Assembly: GCF_013410455.1 (NCBI RefSeq)
Contig: NZ_JACCFW010000001.1
Coordinates: forward strand, 1,070,929 to 1,134,928
Direction of reading: 5' to 3'
Source of the DNA: Allobranchiibius huperziae
GTDB lineage: Bacteria > Actinomycetota > Actinomycetes > Actinomycetales > Dermatophilaceae
Length of the DNA: 64,000 nucleotides
Positions 18,225 to 28,019 of the stretch are shown here, in pieces. The notes beneath the pieces are model-generated. The model did no database searches. It was not told the origin of the DNA and was given only the letters and a program-made list of their open reading frames with translations. The position numbers and the translations under genes are program-made. Every line of letters starts with the position of its first letter. Positions within the stretch are counted from its first letter, which is position 1.

Positions 18225-21076
18225 GGCGTGGTGGCATCGGTCGGGGCCGCAGCGGGCAGGAGGCCCTGGGCGCTGGCGGCCATCGCCGCCTCGGTGCGGT
18301 TCGTGACGCCGAGCTTGGCCACGATGTTGGAGACGTGCACGCTCGCGGTCTTGACGCTGATGAAGAGCTCGCGCGCGATCTGGCCGTTGGTCCGCCCTTG
18401 GGCCACGAGTTGGAGCACTTCGCGTTCCCGAGCGGTCAGGGTCGGGTGAGACTCCACCGGAGCGGCGACAGTGCGGACGCCGAGGTCGTGCATCGCGCGT
18501 TGGGCATCCGACGCCACCACCCGCGCCTCCTTCGCCGCGCCGGTCTCACTCGAAGCCCCGAGTGCCCGGGCCAGGTGCGTGCGCGCCCGCGCCGCCTCGA
18601 GCGGGATCTCCAGCTTGTCGAACTGCCGTACGTCGGTGCGCAGCACCGTGATCAGCTCGGCCGGCGGCTCTCCGGTGCCGCCCCAGGCGAACCGCGCGAC
18701 TCCGGCCTGCACCCGGGTCACCCACGCCACGGACTCCGGCCCGAGGTCGTCCAGTGCCCTCGACCGTGCGGCGACCTCGTCGGTCGCGTCGGCGAGCCGA
18801 GCGACGTCGGCTGCGTACTCCTGGTCGGCCGCGGTTGCGAGGTGTCCGATCGCGATGCCGGACAGGCGGATCCGCGCATCGATCAGTGGCGCGTTCCAGG
18901 TGGCGCGGAAGATCTCGTTCACCTCGTCGAGGGACCGCAGCATCTCGTCGGGCCTGGCTAACGCGCCCAGCACGTCGATCAGCGCCGAGCCCGCGTGCAC
19001 GGCCAGGAAGACGTCCTTGGACCACTGCGGCCGCAGCTCCAGGGCGATCTGCAGTGCACGCTCGTGCTCGCCGCGGGCCATCGCCAGCGTGGCGGCCACA
19101 GCGCGGAGCTGGTAGGTCGCGTACGGCGCTTTGCGCAGCTGTGGTGCGGCCAGCAGCTGTTCGGCACGCGCCCAGTCCCCGGTCTGCACGGCCCAGTAGG
19201 CGGACGCGACCCGCGCGTCCATCCCGAACAGAGCCAGTTCGTGGCGGGTCTCGATCGAGCGCTGCAGGGCGACCTCGAACGCCTGCTGTGCCTTCCGGTG
19301 CCGGCCTTGACGGGTGTACACCCGCGCGACCTGGTGCAGCGCTCGTACCTCCGGGTCGGGTTCCGCCGCGCGTCGGGCGGATTCGGCAACGTCCTGCAGT
19401 TGCCCGAGGGCGGCGGCGCTCTCGCCGTGCAGGTCGACGATGCGCGCGCTCGTGGTGTCCACGTCGAGCAGGACCGCAGGCAGCTCCAGCTCCTGCGCGA
19501 GGCGGCGCGCCGCCGTGAGCTCGACCAGGGCGGTGTCGAAGTCGTCGATGAAGAAGCACCACCGACCGAGCAGCGCGTGCAGTTGGGCGGCACGCGCGGT
19601 CGGACCCTCCGGCTCCAGCAGGCGGATGGCGTGGCGCAACTCGACCGTGGGGTCCAGCGGGTCCCCGGTGGGGATCGCGGCCGACACCAGACCGATGACC
19701 AGGTCTGCGTAGTCGTGCGCCGCGAGGCCGGGAACGGCGAGTGCCTCGCGCGCCGTCTGCGCGGCCCGGTACGGGTCGCCCGCCGCGAGGAGAGCCGTCG
19801 AGGTGCGCGCGGCGATCTGCGTGAGGGGTACCGGGGGAGCGACGTCCGGGTGGCGGGCGAAGATCGACAGAGCGTCCTCGTAGAGCCGGGCGGCGTCCGC
19901 CGGGCCGACGGCGCGCATGGCCTCATCGCCCGCCCGGACCGCCGCAGCCGCTGCGACGTCGAGCTGCCCGGCGGCCTGTGCGTGATGGGCCAGGTCGGCT
20001 GCCGCACCGAGTTCGCTCGATGAGCTCAGCGCTTCGACGTACGCCGCGTGCCACCGGACGCGCTCACCGGGCAGCAGGTCGTCATAGACCGCCTCGGCGA
20101 GCAACGCGTGCCGGAAGGTGTAGCTGTCGGTGCCGCGGGCCTCCAGCAGGTTGTGGTCGACCAGGGCCGCCAGCGCCTCCTCCAGGGCGGTCTGGGACAG
20201 CGGTACGACGGTCGCCAGGCGCGCGTGGGTGACCGACCGCCCCGCGGCGGACACCGCGCGTACGACGGTCCGCGCGTCGTCGGACAGGGCGTCGACGCGG
20301 ACGAGCAGCAGATCGGCCAGATCCTCCGGCACGCCCGTGCAGTTCGCGCGATCGACCGCGAGCAGCTCCTCGACGAAGAACGGGTTGCCGCCGGAGCGCT
20401 CCAGCACCATGTCGACCTGCTCGGTCGTGATGGCCGGCCGCAGGCCGGTCGCGAGATGGTGGATGTCGTCGTCCCGCAGTGGTTCCAGGATCATTCGCTC
20501 GACGCCCGGCAGACGACCCCACTCGCCGAGGATCCGGCGCAACGGATGCCGCCGGTGCAGGTCGTCGGCGCGGTAGGACGCGACGAACCGCACGGGACCC
20601 TCGAACTGGCGGGTGAACAGGACGGTCAGCAGATCGCGGGTGGACCGGTCGGCCCAGTGCAGGTCCTCCACCATCACCGTGATCGGTCCTTGCGCCGCGA
20701 GGGTCTCCAGGGAGGCGTGCACCGCGTCGTACAGGACGCCGGGCCCGGCGTCGGCCTGACCGGCGTCCGCGGCGTCGTACCCCGGCAGCAACGATCCGAG
20801 CAGCGGCCGCCGGGCGACGAGCTCGTCCACCAGGTCCGGTGCGGCCTGGTGGAGCCGGCCCCACATCTCCGACCAGGGCAGGTAGGGCGCGCTGCTCTCG
20901 CCGAGGTCGAGGCAGTGACCGATCAGGACCCGGTCGGTGGTCGCGGCGGCCAGTTCGCGCAGCAGCCGGGTCTTGCCGACCCCCGCATCGCCGCCGAGCA
21001 GCGTGATGCCGGGTGCCGCGAGCAACTCGCGCAACTCACGGTCCCGGCCCACGAACGGTCCGACGACGACGGGCAT
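18221..21076 (-). CDS. LuxR family transcriptional regulator with AAA ATPase domain (LAL type)
   Basis: A 951-residue LAL (large ATP-binding LuxR) regulator. An N-terminal ATPase has Walker A GGDAGVGKT at residues 28-36 and Walker B TVMVEDLHWADRST. A long TPR-like helical middle follows, and a C-terminal GerE/LuxR helix-turn-helix (LTAREREVLQLVAQGRTNGQ through TASVHVSNIVAKLGVTNRTE) at about 885-945. LAL proteins (the MalT group) are signal-dependent activators; the ligand is unknown. ATG 21076 starts MPVVVGPFVGRDREL, the usual beginning; longer frames overlap the small upstream gene. It is likely the pathway regulator of the GNAT and PNGase A-like genes behind it. Confidence 0.88.
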   Translation of the reverse strand: MPVVVGPFVGRDRELRELLAAPGITLLGGDAGVGKTRLLRELAAATTDRVLIGHCLDLGESSAPYLPWSEMWGRLHQAAPDLVDELVARRPLLGSLLPGYDAADAGQADAGPGVLYDAVHASLETLAAQGPITVMVEDLHWADRSTRDLLTVLFTRQFEGPVRFVASYRADDLHRRHPLRRILGEWGRLPGVERMILEPLRDDDIHHLATGLRPAITTEQVDMVLERSGGNPFFVEELLAVDRANCTGVPEDLADLLLVRVDALSDDARTVVRAVSAAGRSVTHARLATVVPLSQTALEEALAALVDHNLLEARGTDSYTFRHALLAEAVYDDLLPGERVRWHAAYVEALSSSSELGAAADLAHHAQAAGQLDVAAAAAVRAGDEAMRAVGPADAARLYEDALSIFARHPDVAPPVPLTQIAARTSTALLAAGDPYRAAQTAREALAVPGLAAHDYADLVIGLVSAAIPTGDPLDPTVELRHAIRLLEPEGPTARAAQLHALLGRWCFFIDDFDTALVELTAARRLAQELELPAVLLDVDTTSARIVDLHGESAAALGQLQDVAESARRAAEPDPEVRALHQVARVYTRQGRHRKAQQAFEVALQRSIETRHELALFGMDARVASAYWAVQTGDWARAEQLLAAPQLRKAPYATYQLRAVAATLAMARGEHERALQIALELRPQWSKDVFLAVHAGSALIDVLGALARPDEMLRSLDEVNEIFRATWNAPLIDARIRLSGIAIGHLATAADQEYAADVARLADATDEVAARSRALDDLGPESVAWVTRVQAGVARFAWGGTGEPPAELITVLRTDVRQFDKLEIPLEAARARTHLARALGASSETGAAKEARVVASDAQRAMHDLGVRTVAAPVESHPTLTAREREVLQLVAQGRTNGQIARELFISVKTASVHVSNIVAKLGVTNRTEAAMAASAQGLLPAAAPTDATTP

Positions 21077-21096
21077 GCCGCCATTGTGCTGCGTAC

Positions 21097-21279
21097 TCAC
21101 GCGTGCCGGGCGGACCCTCGCACGACCGGCTCGGTGTGGGAGTCCAGCAGGCTGAGCAACGCGTGGAACCCGCGCTTCCAGCCTTCGGAGGTACGCCGTG
21201 CGGCGGCGTACTCCTGCGTGAGGCGCTCGCGGTGCTGCTGGTCGATGGTGTGGGCGACGTCGGCGGTGATGGGGTACAT
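21097..21279 (-). CDS. Small hypothetical protein upstream of LAL regulator
   Basis: A 60-residue charged protein beginning MYPITADVAHTIDQQHRERL and rich in Arg/Glu with amphipathic helices. ATG 21279 is preceded by CAGGAATCGCC, an acceptable ribosome-binding site. The gene lies 20 bases before the LAL regulator and is co-directional. Small proteins of this look (MxPxxxxDxxxxxxxERR) are frequent in actinobacteria, with unknown role. An ATG at 21327 would extend it by 16 residues. Confidence 0.6.
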   Translation of the reverse strand: MYPITADVAHTIDQQHRERLTQEYAAARRTSEGWKRGFHALLSLLDSHTEPVVRGSARHA

Positions 21280-21462
21280 GGCGATTCCTGACGGTTGGCG
21301 GTGACTGACAACCTCGAGACTGCTCATCTGAGGTAGTGCGCCACATCGGGCGATTGCCCTATCTCCTGCGCCGAATGTCTTAGACCCGTCGGTAGAGTCG
21401 GCGGCACGGTTTCGCCCGCCCTGTCCGGCCCAGCCCCGCAATGTCCAGGAGTCCTCCACCCC

Positions 21463-24400
21463 GTGTTCGTCAAGAGCCTCACCCTGAAGGGCTTCAAGTC
21501 CTTCGCCTCGGCGACCTCGATGCGCCTGGAGCCCGGGATCACCTGCATCGTCGGGCCCAACGGCTCCGGCAAGTCCAACGTCGTCGACGCGCTCGCGTGG
21601 GTGATGGGCGAGCAGGGCGCGAAGACCCTGCGCGGCGGGAAGATGGAGGACGTCATCTTCGCCGGTACGCCGGGGCGTCCCGCGCTCGGTCGCGCGGAGG
21701 TCACCCTCACCATCGACAACACCGACGGCGCCCTGCCGATCGACTACACCGAGGTGACGATCAGCCGCACCATGTTCCGCAGCGGCGGGTCGGAGTACGC
21801 GATCAACGGCACCAACTGTCGGCTGCTGGACGTGCAGGAGCTGCTGTCCGACTCCGGCATCGGCCGGGAGATGCATGTCATCGTGGGCCAGGGTCAGCTC
21901 GACGCCGTGCTGCGTGCGACGCCGGAGGAGCGCCGCGGCTTCATCGAGGAGGCCGCCGGCGTCCTGAAGCACCGCAAGCGCAAGGAACGCGCGTTGCGCA
22001 AGCTGGAGACGATGGAAGCCAACCTGCACCGGGTCGGCGACCTCACCACCGAGATCCGGCGCCAGCTCGGACCGCTCGGCCGGCAGGCCGAGACCGCCCG
22101 CAAGGCCGCCACCATCCAGGCCGACGTACGCGACGCCCGGCTGCGGCTGCTGGCCGACGACCTGGTGCAGCTGACGAGCGCCCTGGAGCAGGACATCGCC
22201 GACGAGGAGGCCATGCTCGCCCGTCAGCGGCGGGCCCAGGCCGCTCTCGACGGCGGAGAGGCCCGACTGGCGCAGGTCGAGGAGCAGGCCCGCGCAGCGG
22301 CGCCCGCGCTCACGACCGCGCAGGAGCAGTGGTTCGGCCTGTCGTCGCTGGCCGAGCGCATCCGGGCGACGGAGACGCTCGCGGCGCAACGGGTCCGGCT
22401 CCTGGCCGAGGCCGAGGAGCACGAGCAGGGCAGCACCGGGCGCGACCCGGAGCAGCTGCGCGCCCAGGCCGCCAAGGAGCGCGCCCGACACGAGGATCTG
22501 CTGGCGCAGGTGAGCGCGGCCGACGAGGCGCTCGCAGCCGCCGTCGCGCGCCGGGAGGCCGCCGAGGGCGCCCACCAGGACGAGCAGCAACGCGTCGCCC
22601 GGCTGCTGCGTGCCGCCGCGGACCGCCGTGAAGGCCTGGCCAAACTCGAGGGTCAGGTGGCTGCCCGGCGCAGCCGCATCGAGGCGGCGCAGGCGGAGAT
22701 CGGCCGGCTGGAGGCCGGCGCCGAGGAGATCGAACTGCGCGCGACGCGGGCCGAGCGCGAGTTCGCCGCGCTGGAGTCCGGACTCGCCGAGGACGAAGAG
22801 GGCGAGCAGGGTCTGGACGCACAGCACGAGCGTGCCGAGGCGGAGCTCGCGCAGGCGCAGGCGGCGCTGGACGAGGCGACCCAGGACGAGCGGACCGCCG
22901 AGCAGGAGCGCTCCGGGCTGCACTCGCGACTGGAGGCGCTCGAGCTCGGGCTGCGGCGCGGTGACGGTGCCGCGCATCTGCTCTCGTGGGGTGAGCAGCA
23001 CGGTGTCCGCGGGTCCGTCGCGTCCCTGGTCCAGGTCGAATCAGGGCGCGAGGTCGCTGTCGCCGCGGCGCTGGGCTGGGCTGCCGACGCCGTGGTCGTG
23101 GCCGACCACGAGGAGGCGGCCGCCGCGCTGCAGGAGTTGCGCGAGGCGGACGCCGGCCGCGCAGGGATCCTCGTGGCGCATTCGACCAACGACCGCTGGC
23201 GGATGGGGGAGAGCGGGCCCGACACCTCGTGGGCGTGCGACGTCGTCTCCGCACCGGACGAGCTGCGCCCGGTCGTCGATCAGCTGCTCGCAGGGGTGCT
23301 GCTGGTGGAGGACCCCGCAGCGGCCGCCGCCATGGTGGCCCGTGACTCCAAGGTCATCGCCGTCACCCGCGACGGCGACGTGTTCGCCGCCGATTTCGTG
23401 CGCGGCGGCTCGGCGGCCGCGCCCAGCACCCTGGAGATCCAGGCCGCGGTCGATGACACGAAGGAGCGGATGTCGCAGGCCGCGTCTCGCGGGGAGCGTG
23501 CACGCTTCGCCGCACAGGAGGCCCGCGCCCAGGTCGAGCAGCTCCGCGAGCAGGTCGACGCGGCCCTGGAGCGGCTGGGGGAGTCCGACGCCCGGATGGC
23601 CGCCGTGGCCGAGCAGCTGGGGCAGCTCGGCCAGACGCTGCGCTCGGCACGCAGCGAGCGCGAGCGTGGCGAGCGGTCGCTGGCCGCTGCACGGGAGTCG
23701 TTGGGCAGCAACGAGACCGAGCTGCAGGAGTTGCAGGAGCGGCTCGAGGCGGCGCACGCGGATCCGGGCGCGGAAGAGCCGGACGCCGACGACCAGCCCC
23801 GGCTCGCGGCCGAGGCGGCCGCCGCCCGGTCGGCGGAGACGGAGCACCGCCTCACGCTGCGCAGCCGGCAGGAGCAGGCCCGCGCGCTGGAGGGCCGGGC
23901 CGACGCCCTGGAGGCCACCGCACGCTCGGAGGTCGAAGCGCGCCGCAAGGCGCAGGAACGCCGCGAACGCCGCCGCCACGAGGCGTTGGTCGCCGCACAG
24001 GTGCGCGACGACGCCGGGCATCTGGCGCAGCGCACCGTCGAGGCGTTGGCCGTTGCCCAGGTGCGGCGCGACGAGGCACAGCAGCGACGTACGACGCTCG
24101 AGGAGGCCGTGCGCGCGGCACGCGAGGTGGTGACGGCAGCCGCCCAGGAGGTGCGCGAGCTGACCGACTCGGTGCACCGTGACGAGCTGGCCCGTGCCGA
24201 GCAGCGGCTCAAGGTGGAAGCCATGCAGACGCGCGCGGTCGAGGAGCACGGCATCGCCCCCGAGGCGCTCGTCGAGGAGTTCGGCCCGCACCTGCTGATC
24301 CCGCACGTGCCCGGTCCGGACGACGCACCCGACGACGCGCCCGAGCCCGTCGCGTTCGTGCGCGAGCACCAGGAGAAGCGGCTGCGGTCGGCGGAGCGCA

Positions 24401-25077
24401 AGCTGGCCCAGCTCGGCCGGGTCAACCCGCTGGCGCTGGAGGAGTTCGCGGCGCTGGAGGAGCGGCACACCTTCCTGACCACCCAGCTGGACGACCTCAC
24501 CCGGTCCAAGAAGGACCTGCTCGACATCGTCCGCGAGGTCGACGAGCGCGTGGAGCGGGTCTTCGCCGAGGCGTTCGCCGATACGGCACGCGAGTTCGAG
24601 GGCGTCTTCGACCGGCTCTTCCCCGGCGGTGAAGGGCGCCTGACGCTGACCGAACCGGGCGACATGCTCACCACGGGCATCGAGGTCGAGGCCCGTCCGC
24701 CCGGCAAGAAGATCAAGCGGTTGTCGCTGCTCTCCGGTGGCGAGCGGTCGCTGGTGGCGGTGGCGCTGCTGGTGTCGATCTTCAAGGCGCGGCCGAGCCC
24801 GTTCTACATCATGGACGAGGTCGAGGCCGCTCTGGACGACGCCAACCTGGGGCGCCTGATCACCCTCTTCCAGGAGCTGCGCGACTCCAGCCAGCTCATT
24901 GTGATCACCCACCAGAAGCGCACCATGGAGGTCGCCGACGCGCTGTACGGCGTGTCGATGCGCGGCGACGGCATCACCACCGTCGTCTCGCAACGGCTGC
25001 GGGACGTCGCGCCGGAGGCGATGGGCGCTCCGGCCCCCGCGCGGAAGACGGAAGAGGAGCTCACGCCCGCGCGCTGA
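21463..25077 (+). CDS. smc: Chromosome segregation protein SMC
   Basis: A 1204-residue condensin ATPase. The N-terminal head has Walker A GPNGSGKSN near residue 32 within FKSFASATSMRLEPGITCIV. A long coiled coil (about 165-500) follows, then a hinge around residues 505-660 (GSVASLVQVESGREVAVAAA, GWAADAVVVADHEEA). A second coiled coil leads to the C-terminal head with the ABC signature LSGGERSLVAVALL and Walker B FYIMDEVEAALDD. GTG 21463 begins MFVKSLTLKGFKSF. It binds DNA with ScpA/ScpB, which are not in this window. The order rnc-mutM-...-smc-ftsY is the actinobacterial norm. Confidence 0.97.
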   Translation: MFVKSLTLKGFKSFASATSMRLEPGITCIVGPNGSGKSNVVDALAWVMGEQGAKTLRGGKMEDVIFAGTPGRPALGRAEVTLTIDNTDGALPIDYTEVTISRTMFRSGGSEYAINGTNCRLLDVQELLSDSGIGREMHVIVGQGQLDAVLRATPEERRGFIEEAAGVLKHRKRKERALRKLETMEANLHRVGDLTTEIRRQLGPLGRQAETARKAATIQADVRDARLRLLADDLVQLTSALEQDIADEEAMLARQRRAQAALDGGEARLAQVEEQARAAAPALTTAQEQWFGLSSLAERIRATETLAAQRVRLLAEAEEHEQGSTGRDPEQLRAQAAKERARHEDLLAQVSAADEALAAAVARREAAEGAHQDEQQRVARLLRAAADRREGLAKLEGQVAARRSRIEAAQAEIGRLEAGAEEIELRATRAEREFAALESGLAEDEEGEQGLDAQHERAEAELAQAQAALDEATQDERTAEQERSGLHSRLEALELGLRRGDGAAHLLSWGEQHGVRGSVASLVQVESGREVAVAAALGWAADAVVVADHEEAAAALQELREADAGRAGILVAHSTNDRWRMGESGPDTSWACDVVSAPDELRPVVDQLLAGVLLVEDPAAAAAMVARDSKVIAVTRDGDVFAADFVRGGSAAAPSTLEIQAAVDDTKERMSQAASRGERARFAAQEARAQVEQLREQVDAALERLGESDARMAAVAEQLGQLGQTLRSARSERERGERSLAAARESLGSNETELQELQERLEAAHADPGAEEPDADDQPRLAAEAAAARSAETEHRLTLRSRQEQARALEGRADALEATARSEVEARRKAQERRERRRHEALVAAQVRDDAGHLAQRTVEALAVAQVRRDEAQQRRTTLEEAVRAAREVVTAAAQEVRELTDSVHRDELARAEQRLKVEAMQTRAVEEHGIAPEALVEEFGPHLLIPHVPGPDDAPDDAPEPVAFVREHQEKRLRSAERKLAQLGRVNPLALEEFAALEERHTFLTTQLDDLTRSKKDLLDIVREVDERVERVFAEAFADTAREFEGVFDRLFPGGEGRLTLTEPGDMLTTGIEVEARPPGKKIKRLSLLSGGERSLVAVALLVSIFKARPSPFYIMDEVEAALDDANLGRLITLFQELRDSSQLIVITHQKRTMEVADALYGVSMRGDGITTVVSQRLRDVAPEAMGAPAPARKTEEELTPAR

Positions 25078-25095
25078 CGCGCGCTTGCGCCGGGA

Positions 25096-26319
25096 TCAGT
25101 CGACGAGCGCGGCGTACACCAGCTGGCGCAGCTCGGTGCGCAGCGGATAGCCGTTCGAGGGCATCTGCTGGGTCATGAAGACGGTGGTGAGGTCCTCGGC
25201 GGGGTCGACCCAGAAGACCGTCGACGCCATGCCGCCCCAGCCGTATTCGCCCGGCGACGTCGGGTAACCGGCTGCCGTCGGGTCCAGCATCACGCTGAAG
25301 CCCAGGCCGAAACCCACTCCGTTGAACGGCGTCTCGGCGTAGAGCGGGATGCCGAAGGAACCCAGGTCGGCGCCGCCCGGTAGGTGGTTGGTGGCCATGA
25401 AGTCGACCGTCCGGTTGCCGAGGAGGCGCACGCCGTCCAGCTCACCGCGCCCGAGCAGCATCCGGGCGAAGCGGGTGTAGTCGTCCATGGACGAGACCAG
25501 CCCGCCGCCGCCGGACAGGTAGGTCGGCGGTTTCAGCGCCGCGGCCCCGAGCGCGTCCAGCGGCGTCGGGGCGCTGCCGCCGGCCCCGTGGTACAGCGTC
25601 GCGAGCCGGTCGGCGTCCACCGCGTGGAACGCGGTCTCGTCCATCGCGAGCGGCTCGAAGATCTCGGTGCGGAAGAACTCGTCCAGTGATGTCCCGGACA
25701 CGACCTCGACCACCCGCCCCAGCACGTCGGTGGCGACCGAGTAGTTCCAGCTGGTGCCGGGGTCGAAGCGCAGCGGGAACGCGCCCATCGCATCGGTGGC
25801 CTCGGCCAGGTCCATGCCGGCGGGCACGCCGATCTCGAAACCGGCCGTGCGCATCACCTCATCGGTCGGGTGCACCCGCAGGAAGCCGTATGTCAGCCCT
25901 GCCGTGTGGGTGAGCAGATGGCGCACCCGCATCGGACCGGCGGCGGGCCGGGTGACTGCGGCAGCAGCCTGGCCGCCGACGTAGACCCGCTGATCGGCGT
26001 ATGCCGGGAGGTAGGCGGCGACCGGGTCGTCCAGGCGCAGCAGGCCCCGCTCGACCAGCATCATCGCCGCCACGGAGGTGACCGGCTTGGTCATCGAGTA
26101 GATCCGGTAGAGCGTGTCGGCCGTGGTGGGCGAGCTGCTCGCGATGTCGCGCATCCCGCCGTACGCCGAGTAGGCGACCTCCCCGTGTCGCACGACCTGC
26201 ACGTGGTAACAGGGCAGATGGCCCCGGTCGACGTACCCCTGCAGGTGCTCGTCGAGACGGCTGAGGCGGCTCGCGTCGAAGCCGGCGGCGGCGGACCTGT
26301 AGTGATCTTGGACACCCAT
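25096..26319 (-). CDS. Serine hydrolase, class C beta-lactamase/esterase family
   Basis: A 407-residue member of the beta-lactamase (PF00144) superfamily. The nucleophile motif SMTK is at residues 75-78 (YRIYSMTKPVTS) and the YxN-type motif is seen as WNYSVATDVLG near 217. GWGGMASTVFWVDPAEDL near the C-terminus stands at the KTG position. No signal peptide is evident, which favours an EstB-like cytoplasmic esterase over a true beta-lactamase. ATG 26319 (MGVQDHYRSAAAGFDASRLS) fits the family; the frame upstream is spurious. It converges on smc (18 bases between stops). Confidence 0.85.
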   Translation of the reverse strand: MGVQDHYRSAAAGFDASRLSRLDEHLQGYVDRGHLPCYHVQVVRHGEVAYSAYGGMRDIASSSPTTADTLYRIYSMTKPVTSVAAMMLVERGLLRLDDPVAAYLPAYADQRVYVGGQAAAAVTRPAAGPMRVRHLLTHTAGLTYGFLRVHPTDEVMRTAGFEIGVPAGMDLAEATDAMGAFPLRFDPGTSWNYSVATDVLGRVVEVVSGTSLDEFFRTEIFEPLAMDETAFHAVDADRLATLYHGAGGSAPTPLDALGAAALKPPTYLSGGGGLVSSMDDYTRFARMLLGRGELDGVRLLGNRTVDFMATNHLPGGADLGSFGIPLYAETPFNGVGFGLGFSVMLDPTAAGYPTSPGEYGWGGMASTVFWVDPAEDLTTVFMTQQMPSNGYPLRTELRQLVYAALVD

Positions 26320-26433
26320 GGGGCACATCGTGGCACCCGCCCTCGCGGGAAACCGCCGCGGGCGGCTCTGCGCACAGTGACCGCGCGTGTCGGTAATAGG
26401 GAACTCACAGCCGCAACCCGCAGAATAGAGGGC

Positions 26434-26652
26434 ATGTTGTGGCTCGTGGGTGCCCTGTTGCTCTGTCTCGTCCTCGCCGGCGTCGTCGTCGGCCTCGTTG
26501 CCGTCCCCGCCCGCCGTGAAGGTCGCCAGGTGCTGACCGAACGAGGCGAGCAGATGCTCACCTCCGTCACCGACCGCGGGCGTGACAAACGGGCGAAGGG
26601 CGACGACGTCGAGCAGGGCAGCGAGGCGTCGGGAGCGCATAGCGCCTCCTGA
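26434..26652 (+). CDS. Small single-pass membrane protein
   Basis: A 72-residue protein: a hydrophobic N-terminal helix (residues 2-24, LWLVGALLLCLVLAGVVVGL) followed by a charged tail of about 45 residues. ATG 26434 follows AATAGAGGGC. It precedes ftsY by 62 bases and is divergent from the serine hydrolase gene. No family recognised. Confidence 0.6.
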   Translation: MLWLVGALLLCLVLAGVVVGLVAVPARREGRQVLTERGEQMLTSVTDRGRDKRAKGDDVEQGSEASGAHSAS

Positions 26653-26714
26653 GACCGACCCGCCCCGACGGGCGGTGGTCTCGAGCACCCTGTCGCGTTT
26701 GCGAGGATGGGGCG

Positions 26715-27956
26715 GTGGACAGTCTCTGGGAGATCCTCACCGTCATCACCGTCGTCGTGCTGGGCGGGCTCGGCCTGCTCGTCGCCTTCGTGCGGGGCAG
26801 CGCGTCGCGCCGCCGTACGGCGGCTCCGCCCGCGCCGCCGCGCGAGGAGAAGGTGCGCGGCGCCAACACCTACCAGGCGGGCAGCACCGCCAGGATCGAC
26901 ACCAGCAAGACCGCTGAACCGCCCGCACCACCGACCACCCCGCGGCCCACGCCCGAACCCGAACCGGTCGTCGTTGCGCCCCCGGTCGAGCCCGAACCGG
27001 CCGCTCCCGCCGAGGTCGCGATCGAGCGCCCCGAGTCGGCGCGCAACCGGATGGGCCGCCTGCGCTCGCGCCTCGCGGCCTCCAACAACGCGATGGGCAA
27101 GGGCCTGCTCGGCCTGCTGGCCGGCGGTCAGCTCGACGAAGCGGTCTGGGAAGAGGTCGAGGACACCCTGCTCGGCGCCGATCTCGGGGTCGAGGCCACC
27201 ACGGAGCTCGTGGACGCGCTCAAGAGACGGGTGCAGGTCGAGGGCAGTGCGACCCCCGAACAGCTCGAGGGCTGGCTGCATGAGGAGCTGCTGAAACTCG
27301 TCGATCCGACGATGGACCGGCGGATCGCGGCCACCCGGGTGGGCGACCGGCCGGCGTGCGTGATGGTCGTGGGCGTCAACGGCACCGGCAAGACCACATC
27401 CGTGGGCAAGCTCGCGCGGGTGCTCGTCGCCGAGGACAAGGACGTCGTCCTGGGTGCCGCCGACACCTTCCGTGCGGCGGCCGCGGACCAGCTGCAGACC
27501 TGGGGCGAGCGGGTCGGCGTGCCCACCGTGCGCTCGGACCGTGAGGGGGCCGACCCCGCCGCCGTGGCCTTCGACGCGGTCAAGGACGCCGCGGACGTCG
27601 AGGCGGACGTGGTGATCATCGACACCGCCGGGCGGCTGCACAACAAGGTCGGCCTGATGGACGAGCTGTCGAAGGTCAAGCGCGTCATCGAGAAGCAGAG
27701 CGCGATCGACGAGTGTCTGCTGGTGCTCGACGCCACGACCGGGCAGAACGGTCTGCGACAGGCCGAGGTCTTCGCCCAGGCGGTCGACATCACCGGCGTC
27801 GTCCTCACCAAGCTCGACGGCACCGCCAAGGGCGGCATCGTCGTGCTGATCCAGCGTCAGCTGGGCGTGCCGGTCAAGCTGGTCGGACTCGGGGAAGGGC
27901 CGGACGACCTGGCGCCGTTCGACCCGGTGGCATTTGTGGACGCCATCCTCGACTGA
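26715..27956 (+). CDS. ftsY: Signal recognition particle receptor FtsY
   Basis: A 413-residue SRP receptor GTPase, partner of Ffh encoded at 52421-54016. An N-terminal transmembrane helix (ILTVITVVVLGGLGLLVAF) is typical of actinobacterial FtsY, followed by an acidic, proline-rich linker (about 55-105). The NG domain has G1 GVNGTGKTT at about residue 219, DTFRAAAADQL, IIDTAGRLHNK and TKLDGTAKGG. It starts at GTG 26715. In many relatives ftsY is followed directly by amtB; here about 17.7 kb of other genes lies between. Confidence 0.96.
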   Translation: MDSLWEILTVITVVVLGGLGLLVAFVRGSASRRRTAAPPAPPREEKVRGANTYQAGSTARIDTSKTAEPPAPPTTPRPTPEPEPVVVAPPVEPEPAAPAEVAIERPESARNRMGRLRSRLAASNNAMGKGLLGLLAGGQLDEAVWEEVEDTLLGADLGVEATTELVDALKRRVQVEGSATPEQLEGWLHEELLKLVDPTMDRRIAATRVGDRPACVMVVGVNGTGKTTSVGKLARVLVAEDKDVVLGAADTFRAAAADQLQTWGERVGVPTVRSDREGADPAAVAFDAVKDAADVEADVVIIDTAGRLHNKVGLMDELSKVKRVIEKQSAIDECLLVLDATTGQNGLRQAEVFAQAVDITGVVLTKLDGTAKGGIVVLIQRQLGVPVKLVGLGEGPDDLAPFDPVAFVDAILD

Positions 27957-27975
27957 CGCGCTCTCCGCACACGGA

Positions 27976-28015
27976 TGGGGTCATTGCGCGCTCGATAGGG
28001 CGCGCGACGACCCCA
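27976..28015. terminator. Bidirectional hairpin between ftsY and metZ
   Basis: Arms TGGGGTC (27976-27982) and GACCCCA (28009-28015) enclose an inner GCGCGC / GCGCGC stem. It lies between the converging ftsY and metZ stops and probably terminates both transcripts. There is no T-tract. Confidence 0.6.
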
Positions 28016-28019
28016 CTTG

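Noticed and set aside
23041-24993. 650-codon antisense frame in smc
   Set aside because: Same composition effect; the sense strand carries the conserved SMC hinge and coiled coil.
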